Below, piece by piece: positions 10,889 to 22,394 of a DNA stretch of 64,000 nt. Source of the stretch: Ailurus styani (taxonomy: Eukaryota; Chordata; Mammalia; Carnivora; Ailuridae); the NCBI GenBank assembly GCA_002007465.1, contig LNAC01000275.1, forward strand, positions 892,099 to 956,098, read 5' to 3'. The translations under genes were made by a program, and so were the position numbers. Within the stretch, counting starts at the first letter, position 1. The number at the start of each line of letters is the position of its first letter. Under the pieces are notes generated by a model, which saw only the letters and a list, made by a program, of their open reading frames with translations, was not told where the DNA came from and ran no database searches.

Positions 10889-10949
10889 GGCTGACAATGC
10901 AGTCTTAGTGAGACAGGAGTACCAAGCATGCTATCAAAATAGAAACTGA

Positions 10950-12190
10950 AGCAACAAGTAAGAAGACAAGAGTACAAATTCTGGAATTAGGATATATGAT
11001 GGAAGTTATATCAAAGCACAAGCCTCAGTATGATTACCAACTCAGGGCACATTGCCATCTTAGAAATGGCAGCAGGGTTAGTGAGATGCTTCATCACTAG
11101 AGCTCCACACCAAGGGCTCCTAGAGATCCCCCAACCAAAAATAGGATTAACCCCAACCACTGCTAGACTAAAACATGCTCTGAGGAATCAGGAATTTAGA
11201 TGAGGGGGAAGAAAAGAGTCAGGGAGCCAGAAAGGGCAGTATAGATTCCAAAGAAAGGTGATAAGGGCACTTGCAGGGAAGGGTAGTTGCTTACTTCAAA
11301 ATGCTAATGAATATTTAAAATATGCAAATGCCAACAAAAATGATATGTGATGAAAGGAAGGAGGTCCAATCTGCCAGATGAAGTCAAGGGCTTGAAGAGC
11401 AAAGAGGCTTTGAGTTGTTGAGAAATGGGAGGCAGAAAGAAGTGCTTCAAAGAAAAGATGAGTTGATTCATAGCTAAGCAGCTCTGAAATGATACATCAA
11501 AGACTAGAAAAGAGATGAGATGAGAAAAAAATCAAGGGCAGAACATGCAGAAAAGGAACCTAGGACAAGCTAGTACAGCTTATTTTGATACCACTTTATG
11601 CCCCAGTAGATAATTTGATCCCATATATGATATGTTAAACAGGATTATACAAACATGATCAATTTTCATCATGAAAATATTTTCTGGAGCTTATTCATTA
11701 AGCCACATTGGTTCTTTGATCAATTTTCTATACAGGGCAGTTAATTCTTTTTTCCCATTTTTACCTTTAATGTAACTGAAATTATTTTTATTGAAATTGA
11801 TTTTTCCAACTTAAATTACTCTCAAGCTATGATTATTCTATTGGATTTCTTGAAAACGTCGTATTTTCCCAATTATAGCCTCTGCTATTGTGATTTTTCT
11901 TTGGAAGCTCTTCTAACAAACTCAATTTCCCCAGGTCAAATTTGACATGCCTAAATTTTGTTAAGAAGATTCTGATATCAGATTTTATTCTGGTATCAGA
12001 TTTTAGTGATTCATAAGCCTTATCATGTGAAGTTGTAGCTTTTTAAAAAGTTTTATTTTATGATGACTACTTATACTAACTCTAATTTTGTGTCATCTTT
12101 CCCAATGTGCTTCTCCCATAGATTTTTAATTTTTTACCAATTTGTATAATGTATAGTTTTTATTATTTGATGTTTTATTTTGGGATATTT
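10950..12190. other. Single-copy-looking DNA
   Basis: No repeat class recognised. AT-rich from 11580 on. An octamer-like 'atatgcaaatgcc' lies near 11320. Confidence 0.4.
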
Positions 12191-12194
12191 TGAC

Positions 12195-12540
12195 CAAAAA
12201 TACTTATTACAATATTTACATAATGGAGTACTCATTAGAAACTAACAAAAAGAACAAGGTCTCTATGAACAGCTATTACTGTGAGACACCAAAAGAATGT
12301 ATGTACTATGCTATCTTTTGCTTAAGGAAAAAGGAATACTCATAATATACATAAACACACATATTTACTAATTTTTGGAAAAAGAAACACAGGGTAAATA
12401 AACCAGAAACTAATGGCAAAGGTTATCTATATGAATGGATAAATGTGAGTGAGACTTTTCTGGGTATGCATTTTTTAATATATTTTTCTGTTTTGAACCA
12501 TATACACGTACTGCCTATTCAAAAACTAAAATAAAAAGAG
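12195..12540 (+). mobile_element. Ancient LINE-1 3' UTR (L1M-type)
   Basis: 'Tactcataatatacataaac', 'ggtaaataaaccagaaactaatggc', 'gtgagtgagacttttctggg', 'tttgaaccatatacacgtactgcc' and 'tattcaaaaactaaaataaa' follow the order of an old L1 3' UTR with its A-rich end. Confidence 0.65.
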
Positions 12541-12544
12541 ACTG

Positions 12545-14466
12545 GAAAAAAAAACTCATAATGAATCCAAACAGTAACAAATGAATCTAACAAGTAATCG
12601 CTCATAAAAATATTGATTAGTTTGTATTTAATTACAAGGTTATTTATTAGAAAATTAGGAGTCATTTTTTTCAGATGGCTTACTAATATCTGGTGAATTC
12701 AGTTCTCTCGCACACGTCTGTTCCCTTTGTGCAGCCATGCACTCATTGTTCATGCTAATGGTAGAAAAGCTGAAGAGAGAGTCTAAAAGTTCTTCAGCAA
12801 CAGTTCAGCTCAGCAGTTGGGTCCAAAAAGAATCTATGTTCTCATAATGCAGGGAATGACTAGCCCAAGATTTCCCCCAAACAGAATAAAATGACAGGGT
12901 GGCTGGGTTGGTGGGGCATTCATCTGGTACACAGCCAGGAACAATCTCTGAGGTTTGAAGGCAGTATCAGCTTTGATCATAGGCATGGCCAATGAAATCT
13001 CTTAGCAACAAAAAGGAGTTATGTTATGAAACTTTATAATAAAAACAAAAAAGTAATTTTTGTTTCAAGAATAAGAAGGGGAAAAAAGACAGTACGCTGA
13101 CCTCAATGGCAAAGACCTTTTGAAGGGGTCTCCTGAGGCCCCAGAGGAAGGAGCTGCAGTGGTTATAAGGGACTTCCTGGGGCTTTATGTCTAGTCAAGG
13201 CTGGACAATCTACTTATGACTGAAGACGAGTACACTTGCTCCCATAAAACGTCAAACACCTTGGTTGGGGGGGGGATCACAGTGAAGGGACAAAGTGGGA
13301 CTGCTCATCTCTGGATGGTCTCAGAGAGAAAAATCGCCCCCTTCTCACCAAGGGGTATCTGTGAAAGGTTAACCCTGACCAACTGCGAAGATGGGCCCAG
13401 TCTGTGTAAATGGGTTACCAGGTGAGGAGTACGTAAGAGGAAAGGTTGATTCTCTTGCGAGAAGACCCCCAAATTTTGTTCAAGATCTAGGTTTCAAGAA
13501 TCCTCTATACAGCCCCATTTTTTATATGTTAGCCTTTATTTTAGCTTCCTCTCTAAATGCAAAGTTTAGTGCAAACTTCCGTGTTTTAGGCATTTATTGC
13601 AGGACTTTTTACTACTACCAACATTTTCAGGCAATGACCCTCTCTTGAACTTCACATGTATTGATTTTAAATTTATTCTATAAAAAAGCTTCTAACTGTA
13701 GAGAATCAACTATAATATTATTTCAGTTTTAATCGGAGGATTGTGTAAATAGTGCCCGGCTTGCACTGAAACATGGATTTCTGCTTTCTTCTAAAGTTTT
13801 AAACTACAAAATAGTCATGCTCTCTGGATCCTTTCTAATGGTTTCATCCATCCTGGCCACTTCTCCCTACAGCCTTTCACATTCACAAGCTCATTTTTGT
13901 CTTTGTTTTTAACACAATACTGGTGATTGGCTGTCTAGTAGGCAAAGTTATATTCATGCTGTAAACGTTAATTTGGAAGCTCAGACAGGGCCTGTATATA
14001 CCAAATTGCTGGAATAAAAAAAAAGTACTGGGCAGTGTAAAATGTCTCAGTATCTTTAATTAGCCTGCAGACGTATTTCACTGCACAGTTTATTATACAT
14101 AACCAGATGCTCAATTCTTGTTCAAATTATCGTCTTTAATATCAGATACTTTAGAAATGGTTAACAAATTACATATTGAAGAAAATGACCTTGTGTGCCA
14201 GTCATTTCACCTTCTACTTCTTTAAGTGAAGAACTAAAACAATTATATTTAACCCCTGGGCAAACAATAAAATGCATTAGAGATTGTTGGAAAGATATGT
14301 GCAATCAAGCTCAACTATTATATTTTATATATAATTAGTGTACCACTTCAAAAATACCAAGAGCCAAAATGTAGTAAAAAATCAGAAAGAGAGAGATATG
14401 GAGAGAGAATTTGGTTCCGGAAGATTTCACAATCAGTCTAGTTGATCTGAAATGAAATATTCTTTA
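12545..14466. other. Single-copy-looking DNA
   Basis: About 1.9 kb without recognised repeats. Frames at 13216-13648 have no family signature. A GC-poor, possibly constrained-looking block lies at about 14000-14340 (several ATTA and TAAT motifs), but this is not proof of function. Confidence 0.4.
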
Positions 14467-14472
14467 TATCCT

Positions 14473-14668
14473 TTTTTTTAAAATATTTATTTATTTGACA
14501 GAGAGAGAGAGACACAGCAAGAGCGGGAACACAAGCAGGGGGAGTGGGAGAGGGAGAAGCAGGCTTCCCGCTGAGCAGGGAGCCCTATGTGGGGCTTGAT
14601 CCCAGGACCCTGAGATCATGACCTGAGCTGAACACAGACACTTAACAACTGAGCCACCCAGGCGCCCC
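14473..14668 (-). mobile_element. Can-SINE, older arctoid type
   Basis: Reverse copy with the 'gagcgggaacacaagcaggg' and 'ggagtgggagagggagaagc' body typical of the older arctoid subfamily. A short tatcct repeat flanks it (14467 and 14669). Confidence 0.9.
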
Positions 14669-15236
14669 TATCCTAACTTTTAAAACTCTACTCTTACCAT
14701 CTTAAAAAAAAAAAAGTGATTAACAACGGCATAATTAACACTAGATCCGGGTTATCCAGACTTCTTCGGTTTTTCTTTTTTTAGCCTGCCAGTCTTTTAT
14801 TGATATATGACTATTTGCTAACTTCCACCGAAAATCATTTAAAATCTGTATCATGCTGAAGAGCCAGAAAGAACAAGATTAATGTGAGCTAGGACCTTCC
14901 CCATGCAGATGCCTCCTGCCTCCTAGGAAGTCAAGTATGGAGATGTGTGGGTGACCTGGAGCCAGCAAAGAGGTACAGGAAAGCATAGAAATAGAGAAAG
15001 AAGCAGGTAGCCATCCAGAAATGAGCAAGGAATGTTGCATGATGGGCAGTGAGAGGAAAGTCACTTTAAGTGCAAACTATAGGGCCATTTACACACAATT
15101 TTATGTGAAAAATTATGCAGTGATGTTAACCCCCAGGTTTGGATGGTACATTGGAAGTTATGCCAAAAAGAAAAAGTACTTGAAAAGGTATTTCATCTTC
15201 TCATCAATGTTCTAAACGTGGGGATTTTATTTAGTT
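14669..15236. other. Single-copy-looking DNA
   Basis: No repeat recognised. Chance frames at 14879-15215 on both strands. Confidence 0.4.
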
Positions 15237-15420
15237 TAGTTTTTTTTTAAAAGATTTTATTTATTTATTTGACAGAGAGACACAGAGCACAAGCAGGGAG
15301 AGTGGGAGAGGGAGAAGCAGGCTGAGCAGGGAGCCCTACACAGGGCTCTATCCCAGGACCCTGGAATCATGACTGGAGCCAAAGGCAGATGCTTAACAAC
15401 TGAGCCACCCAGGTGCCCCC
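15237..15420 (-). mobile_element. Can-SINE, older type
   Basis: The head ends at '...gccacccaggtgccccc'. It has lost part of its middle ('aagcaggctgagcagggagcc'). The next SINE is inserted directly against its head. Confidence 0.9.
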
Positions 15421-15433
15421 AGGAATTTTCTTT

Positions 15434-15636
15434 CTTTCCTTTTTTTTTTTTTAAGATTTTATTTATTTATTTGACACAGAGAGCTCATAAGTAGGCAGAG
15501 AGGCAGACAGAGAGAGAGGAGGAAGCAGGCTCCCTGCTGAGCAGGGAGCCCGATGGGGGGCTCCATCCCAGGACCCTGAGATCACGACCTGAGCCAAAGG
15601 CAGAGGCTTTAACGCACTGAGCCACCCAGGTGCCCC
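15434..15636 (-). mobile_element. Can-SINE, younger type, abutting an older one
   Basis: Mustelid-type body ('ctcataagtaggcagagaggc'). Perfect 13-bp duplication aggaattttcttt at 15421-15433 and 15637-15649. Confidence 0.95.
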
Positions 15637-15649
15637 AGGAATTTTCTTT

Positions 15650-16335
15650 TTGATGACAAGTGTAAACTAACCTGAATAGGTGGTCTTTACAAATTCTTTG
15701 ATGCTTTAGGTCTGTAGCAGTCCCCAAAGCAACAGGGCATTACTACTCTTATCCCCAAATTTTTAAAAATGCAAACATTTCACCAAATGCTCTATAACAA
15801 TGTTTTCTTGTCCACTGGGTAGGCAGATGTGAGTGTGAGAAAATTTTGAAATGAGACCAGTAACTAGCACAAGCATAAAGGATCCATCATAGTGTTTTAT
15901 GGGTGTATGTTTCTTTATACATTGAAAGTCCATTTTTAAGAAATTAACCAGAGAATAACACTTTGAGTATAAATGGCCAGTCTGGTCATTGCTTTTTAAC
16001 TCTTCTGAACCTTTTTCTACCCTACAGTCTTGCCTCCAGATACTACATAGAGAATGTGTCTGCGCTCCAGACAGAGGACAGAGGGAGAGCCGGTCTGTCA
16101 GCGAACCTGTCAACATCCCATCCCAGTAAGAGAGCACGCCCAGCATGAAGACAGATAAAGCTCCATGGGAATCGTAGATTTTGTTTTATCACAAATTTAT
16201 ATTGATGTCTTATACAAGGAAAACAACAAACTACTTTATTTCAAAGTCTGAAATTCCAGGATGTCCATGTCACTGTCTAATCTTACCTATGACTTCCCTT
16301 TGACTAGTTTATTTAGAAGAAACCGGTCCTCCTTT
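15650..16335. other. Single-copy-looking DNA with an exon-like stretch
   Basis: Open frames overlap on both strands (15763-16146 minus, 127 codons; 15963-16148 plus). Neither resembles a known family. A strong splice-acceptor-like tract ends at 16027 and a GTAAGA donor-like site begins at 16126; see findings. Confidence 0.35.
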
Positions 16336-16357
16336 CTATTGTAATAATGAATTTTTT

Positions 16358-16542
16358 AAAGATTTATTTATTTATTTGACAGAAAGAGAGAGAGGGAGGG
16401 AACACAAGCAGGGGGAGTGGGAGAGGGAGAAGCAGACTCCCCACTAAGCAGGGAGCCCAATGTGGGGCTCAATCCCAGGACCCTGGGGCCATGACCTGAG
16501 CCAAAGGCAGACACTTAATGAATTGAGCCACCCAGGCGCCCC
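16358..16542 (-). mobile_element. Can-SINE, older type
   Basis: Imperfect duplication tgtaataatgaatttttt (16340) and tgtaaccatgaattttta (16543). The mismatches suggest some age. Confidence 0.9.
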
Positions 16543-16560
16543 TGTAACCATGAATTTTTA

Positions 16561-17180
16561 CTTAATGTTTCAACTGACTTGTTTCCCTTAGCTTATTTTG
16601 GGGGGTTCTGTTGTCTCTTCACCTTGACTAAGTGTTGGCCTAAGGCAGAGTCTAGAGCATGGAAGCTCTCAGACAAATCAATAAACAGGTCAAAGGCCAT
16701 CTCCAGCTTTAAAGTTTACCTAGTAAGAAAATGGCATCCTTTTTTGTTTCTGCTTCCCTGAAAACCAAAATACTTGGAGATGGAAGAGGAAAGAAATGCA
16801 GTGAAAGAGAAGCAAAGGGCCAGAGTACACAAAGTAACTACTGCAACTTGGGGCTTGAGTCAGCCTTAGATCAACAATTAATGAGTCTGGTACTCTTTGG
16901 CAGAGTCTATGAACATAATAAAATGTTTCTTTAGATCACTAAATTCTGGGGTGGTTTGCTACACAATAATAGTGACCATAACACCTTCCAAACCACTCTG
17001 GGTATTATTTGAGATATGTTCAAGTTCACAGCAAAATCAGAAAAGCACCAACTGAGAGCAAGCAACGTGTGGGAGCTGTGAGAATGCATACTGGCTGAAA
17101 ACAGCCCAGCCCACCACACTCTAACTTTCATTGTCCTGGAGGTTTTGATAATCATTTCCTGCCTTTTTTTTTTTTTTTAA
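16561..17180. other. Single-copy-looking DNA
   Basis: No repeat recognised. Three short frames at 16579-17155 carry no domain signature. Confidence 0.35.
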
Positions 17181-17189
17181 AGTGGCCTT

Positions 17190-17400
17190 ACAAACCTTGA
17201 AGTCATCCTTTAACAATACAACTTACTTTTTGGTCTGTTTAAACTTTATATAACTGGAATCATATTGTATGCACTCTCTTGTGCCTTACTTCTTTTGCTC
17301 AACATTGGGTTTATTTATTTTTTTTTTTTTTTAACATTGGGTTTATTTAAGTAGCTCATTCCCAGCCCTGGTTTATCTTTTAGAGCCCTCTGACCATCAT
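17190..17400. mobile_element. Old L1-type 3' UTR fragment (tentative)
   Basis: 'Aactttatataactggaatcat', 'ttgtatgcactctcttgtgcc' and 'acttcttttgctcaacattg' recall a dispersed L1M-type segment. A poly(T)-only insertion interrupts it at 17318-17332. Confidence 0.45.
17318..17332 (-). mobile_element. Poly(A)-only retro-insertion
   Basis: Fifteen T bases lie between two perfect 17-bp copies of aacattgggtttattta (17301-17317 and 17333-17349). Nothing but the homopolymer is inserted. The right copy abuts ATTT/AAG, close to the L1 endonuclease preference. Confidence 0.7.
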
Positions 17401-17496
17401 CTCACAATCCCTTTTCAATCTCAACTCTCCACACATGGAATCCCAAACTCTTTCATCCCAAAGCCTTACCCCTTTCTCATTAAGAAAAGAAAGCTA

Positions 17497-17691
17497 GGGC
17501 GCCTGGATGGCTCAGTGGGTTAAAGCCTCTGCTTTCAGCTCAGGTCATGATCTCAGCGTCAGCTGCATCGGGCTCTCTGCTCAGCAGGGAGCCTGCTTCC
17601 TCCTCTCCTTGTCTCTCTGCCTGCCTCTCTGCCTACTTGTAAACTCTCTCTCTGTGTCAAATAAATAAATAAATAAATCTTCAAAAAAAAA
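17497..17691 (+). mobile_element. Young Can-SINE with internal deletion
   Basis: Perfect 15-bp duplication aagaaaagaaagcta (17482-17496, 17692-17706). It shares 'catgatctcagcgtc' and 'gtgtcaaataaataaataaa' with the SINE at 10687 but has lost about 16 bases after 'agcgtc'. The opposite-strand frame 17559-17753 runs through it. Confidence 0.95.
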
Positions 17692-17709
17692 AAGAAAAGA
17701 AAGCTACTT

Positions 17710-18665
17710 TCCTTCTTGAATTTGCCAGCATTGGAGCCTTGATCTACAACCAAATACTAAGGCAGTCTTTTAGAGTTTTCAGGCTCTGAGGAAGGGTAAG
17801 TGGGTTCTGCTCCCTTGAGGTGGGGAAGACACTGAACCATCAAAGATCACAGCTGGGTTCCTCCCTAGTTTACTCTAAGGCAAACACATCTCACTAGAGC
17901 AAACACTAATTTTCTTCTAAACACAACACAGTTTAATCTTCTATGAGGAAATCATGTTTCTCATTGTAACATGGCCTTGATTGCCTTGCTTGTGCAATAA
18001 CAACCCAGGACTCATTACAATAAGCATGTGACTACTTCCTGGGGCTGTTTGCATTCCAGCCTTACTTGAGAATAGTTGGAAAAATCTCCCAGTATTTTCT
18101 GACAGCCCCTGGGAAAAGAGGTCTCCATTTACCTCCCCACAATGGTAGGTGGGTAGGGGAGAAATTTAGGCATAATTCCAAATGCAAAAGAGATGAAAGG
18201 ATTGTTTTTTAAAATCAGGGGACAGGAATCATCACAGCTTAACTTTGGGATGAATCGTAGAACAATAATATGATATGATAACAATAATAGTCCTAACAAG
18301 AATAACAATAATAATAAAGGAGTAAAGAAAACCAGTCAGAAGATGACTTCAGGTTTCTAGATGGGAAGCAATGAGGTCTGAACTGAAGTCGTAGGAATTA
18401 GGAAGGAAAGGTCAGAGACAGATTCAAGGCACACTGCAGGAAGAAGTTACAGAGCTTGTCAACAAATTAAATAGTAGGGCACAATTTTTCACATTTGGAG
18501 ACCATATGAAAAGGAACAAGGGACAAACAAAAAAGAGGAGGATGATCAGGGCCAGGGTGATGGGATAGTAGAGGAAAGTCAGATGTGAACATGTGAATAA
18601 TCAGATGTTCACAGACATCCTATACTGTGTCAAAGTTCCTCAATCCTTGAGTCTAGGAAGACCTC
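17710..18665. other. Single-copy-looking DNA with an AAT-rich patch
   Basis: No repeat class recognised except an imperfect (AAT/AAC)n patch at about 18262-18318. Confidence 0.4.
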
Positions 18666-18674
18666 TCAGAAGCA

Positions 18675-18905
18675 ATCTGGAAAGAGGTTAAGAATGTGGG
18701 CCCAGGAATTAGGCAGATGTTGGTTTGAATCCTGCCTCCACTCCTTGCTGCTTGTGTGCCTCTTGGCAAGTTACTTTCTCTACTCAGCATCTTCATCTGT
18801 AAAGTGAAGTTAATACTGCTTCCCTCACAGGTTTAAGTGGGAGGATTAAATGAGAAAATTTAAGTAGACCACTTTTAATATTTCTCAGCATATAGTAAAT
18901 GGCAT
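18675..18905 (+). mobile_element. MIR element
   Basis: Core MIR text in order: 'gaatgtgggcccaggaatta', 'tggtttgaatcctgcc', 'cttggcaagttactttctct', 'cttcatctgtaaagtgaag', 'gaggattaaatgagaaaat', 'ctcagcatatagtaaatgg'. Confidence 0.85.
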
Positions 18906-19253
18906 ATACAAGTTATAAACCTTACTCTTTGTTCACTGCTTTATTCAACCTTACTTAAGATAAGGACCCATATAAAAATTCTAGATTATCTTTATGGAAC
19001 ACAGGATCACTTCTTCTTTGTCCTCAAGATTGGATTTCAGCTTGGTGGTCAGTGATAGTTTGCCAACTCTTTCCTGTAGTGATGAGACACTTACAGTGCT
19101 TGGCAAAACTCTATCTATAGAGGTCAGGAGAATTTTGTAACATTTTACACTTTGTAATCCTGATGAGAATTATGTGTTGATTCATCACACTTTTATATAC
19201 TAAACCTTAGTCAAGATGATTTCAGTTGAATAAGTGCTTATCAAAGTGATCTA
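18906..19253. other. Single-copy-looking DNA
   Basis: Nothing recognised. Confidence 0.4.
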
Positions 19254-19268
19254 AAAAGAAGGTATCTT

Positions 19269-19473
19269 TTTTTTTTTTAAGATTTTATTTATTTATTTGT
19301 CAGACAGAGAGAAAGAGAGAGAGAACAAGCAGGCAGAGTGACAGGTAGAAGCAGAGGGAGAATCAGGCTCCTTGCCGAGCAAGGAGCCCGATTCGGGACT
19401 CAATCCCAGGACCCTGGGATCATGACCTGAGCCCAAGGCACCTGCTTACCCAACTGAGACACCCAGGTGTCCC
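19269..19473 (-). mobile_element. Can-SINE
   Basis: Perfect 15-bp duplication aaaagaaggtatctt (19254-19268, 19474-19488). It is the left member of an inverted SINE pair with the copy at 19653. Confidence 0.95.
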
Positions 19474-19652
19474 AAAAGAAGGTATCTTGCATGTGTGAAT
19501 AAGGAGTCCCCTCCCTGGTGGGTGCAAATCAATGTATTGTGTAGAGGTGTGAACAAACAAGGTCTATCAGAACCACTGAAACACTCCCAAACATTATGAC
19601 TGAATGTAATACCTGGATGCTTGCTTTTGTGCTATTAGAAATAAAATGTCTA

Positions 19653-19857
19653 GGGCGCCTGGGTGGCTCAGTGGGTTGAAGCCTCTGCTTTCGGCTCAGG
19701 TCATGATCTCAGGGTCCTGGGATCGAGGCCCGCGTCGGGCTCTCTGCTCAGCAGGGAGCCTGCTTCCCCCTCTCTCTCTGCCTGCCTCTCTGCCTCCTTG
19801 TGATCTCTCTCCCTCTGTGAAATAAATAAATAAAATCTTTAAAAAAAAAAAAAAAAA
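19653..19857 (+). mobile_element. Young Can-SINE ('cctccttg' subfamily)
   Basis: Perfect 16-bp duplication agaaataaaatgtcta (19637-19652, 19858-19873). It shares 'cctccttgtgatctctctcc' and 'ctctgtgaaataaataaata' with the SINE at 61042, marking a distinct young source lineage. Confidence 0.95.
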
Positions 19858-20039
19858 AGAAATAAAATGTCTACTTTAAAACACAGTATTAATTCCTTAA
19901 GGCTTAAATGTCCCATTAGATCCTTAAAATTACATGTATACTGGGCAACTGTCACACAGTGTATAAAGATTTTAAAGAAGAACATTCATTCATTCAGTAT
20001 CTTTTGAGTGCAGACCACATGGAAGACAGGAAACAGACT

Positions 20040-20240
20040 TAGGGGAATCTGACTAATCTCACCTTGAAATCTGGCTCTGCCACTTCCTAGTTAGATTCCT
20101 TATTTCTCTGATTTTAGTTCTCCCCTTTACAATGGAGATAATAAATCCACCTTAAAAAGCTAGTATAAGCATCAAACACTGTAAATGTGTTCTAAGTGCC
20201 TACAGCCATGCCTACATTAAATAGAATTTGTTAATTGATA
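20040..20240 (+). mobile_element. MIR element (diverged)
   Basis: 'Gaaatctggctctgccacttcc', 'tttacaatggagataataaa' and 'agtgcctacagccatgcctac' follow MIR order with gaps. Confidence 0.6.
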
Positions 20241-20244
20241 TTTT

Positions 20245-22385
20245 GATATTACTACCTTAATAATAATTCCTGACCATTAAATAAATGTTCAATAAACAGA
20301 AATTTCCACGACCATTATTACACATGTCAAGTACTACAGTGCATAAGAGATAAGTACATCATCTCTGCCCTTCACTGGCTCAAATCTTATAAAGAAATGC
20401 ATAACACTCTCAATGGTAATGTAAGTGTTTGGTTGACCCCAAACACTGAAAATTAAGAAATTCAAGTAGAATACATTTCACAGTCTTTGCTCTAAAACAT
20501 ATGAACTTCCAGAGACTGAGTTTGTCCTAGAACTCAAATTATGTTTATGAAATGCAGGTTTATCAAAGAATGATTGATTTATAAATGCCGAATTGGAAAT
20601 ACTTTCAACCTTCAACAAACACTACCCACAAAGGACTTCCTAGCTAAGATATTGCCAAATAATGACATCTGCCTATGGTTTAGACAAGGAGAGGGTCTGC
20701 TTGAATTACAGTATCCACTGGTGGGATCATGATAACTCCATCTCTCTTCCAAAAGAAACTCCTCTGTGTTTTAGCCATTTCACTTTTTTCTTCTTGCACG
20801 TTTGACCCTGCAGTAGTGTAAACATAACTATACAAGTCCTATGTACATGTAACAAAGCTATAAAAGTTTGAGGCATTGCTTTTTATATATTACAAGTCCA
20901 ACATTTAATTAGATGTGCAATACAGTACTAAGTAAATACTAATTATTAATTCTTATCTTTATCATTAAGTCCCTTTTTAATGGAAAAAAAGGAAAATATT
21001 CACACAAAAAAACTATAATACAGCCTATGTTCCATTCTCACTATATATAAGGAAGCAAAGTAATAACACATGGTGTTACTTTTAATGTCACATTATCTTC
21101 ATGCCTTATCATTCCTCTTTGAAGACATCTGTTGATAGTTCCAGTGTAAATACACTGAATCTATTTTCTGAAAGTATATCTTATAAATAACTAATAAGTC
21201 ATGGCTATATGCTCCATTTCAAAAGAACTGGGAAGTATTTTGTCATTACCGACCACCTCTATTATGGCCAGTAGAGGCCTTAGTTCTAGGAGTGCACTAC
21301 ATCTCATCTATTAATTGCCAGATATGTGTCAAGGACTGCTCTAGGCACTAGAGGTTAAAACAGATGAATGATATTTGATTACCCAAGGACTTCTGCAGCA
21401 TATAAGGAGACAGACATGCTCATGGGTAATTCTAATACAAGGCTGACTGTGTCTTCAATGTCCATATGGATGAGTGTTCACTTGAAATAAATCCACTCGT
21501 TTTGGACGACACCTTTTGTAGCTGTTATTGGTCTATATGATAATGAAACAAAGATTTCTACCCATTTTTACATAGGCTGAGACATTTTAGAAATGAACAT
21601 TCATTTACATTTTTGGTGATTCAAACTTAAGTACCTATTCTCTCTAGATTTTTTGTGCTTGTCTACAGCATTATATTATCAAGTCTCCCACCATTCACCC
21701 CACTACTGTAAGAAGGAAAAAATGAAACTATAACTACCTGACTTAACATTAAGTTTCCTGAAAAAGTCTCAAGATGCTTTATAACATCACTGGGTTGAAT
21801 GCTAAGCTTTTTGTCATTATACTTTGAATACCTGAGGAAAATATGTAGACTGAGAAGAGGAGAGGGAAAAAGATTGGGAGGGACTAAAGACTCCCCCAGG
21901 GAGTTAGAAATCTTGTTGTATTCCTGTTTCAGACACCAATCTGCTGTGTGAGGTTGGATCCTTTGGCTTCTGTGCTTCTGTTGTAAAATAAGGAAGGAGG
22001 ATGGCCCTTTAGTTTCTGAAATTCTGTGATTCCAAGGATCTTAATGGGAGAAAAGTAAGGCCCTTCCCATCACCTCAAGGTTCTCCTCAATTCCTATGAG
22101 GAATATTGTGCCCCAAGTGGATAATGGAAAGTGACAGACTCTTATGCCAGGAACAACTGATTTCTTGATATTTTCTTAAAGTACTTCTCAAGTGGGAAAA
22201 ATAGAGGAAAAATAACTTCTGGATATTGGTAGCTGGATATTGTTAACAAGTAACTACTTAATTGTATCTCTCAGAATCGAAAACAAAAGATGACAGCAGA
22301 GTAGAAGTAGTAGTGCCCAGATGAAAAGTCTCCCTCCTAATCCTTTATTAAAAAGCCTAGACATTAGGGAGTGTAATCTGGAATT
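20245..22385. other. Single-copy-looking DNA
   Basis: 2.1 kb, AT-rich. A possible very old repeat piece at 21295-21470 ('tgtgtcaaggactgctctaggc', 'aaggagacagacatgctcatgg') is too diverged to assign. No gene seen. Confidence 0.4.
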
Positions 22386-22394
22386 GAAAGCCTC

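Noticed and set aside
10627..10949. 60-bp direct repeat as a long target-site duplication
   Set aside because: Too long for L1-mediated SINE insertion, and it coincides with an N. The allelic join is simpler.
15763..16146. 127-codon minus-strand frame
   Set aside because: No family signature, and it overlaps an equally open frame on the other strand.
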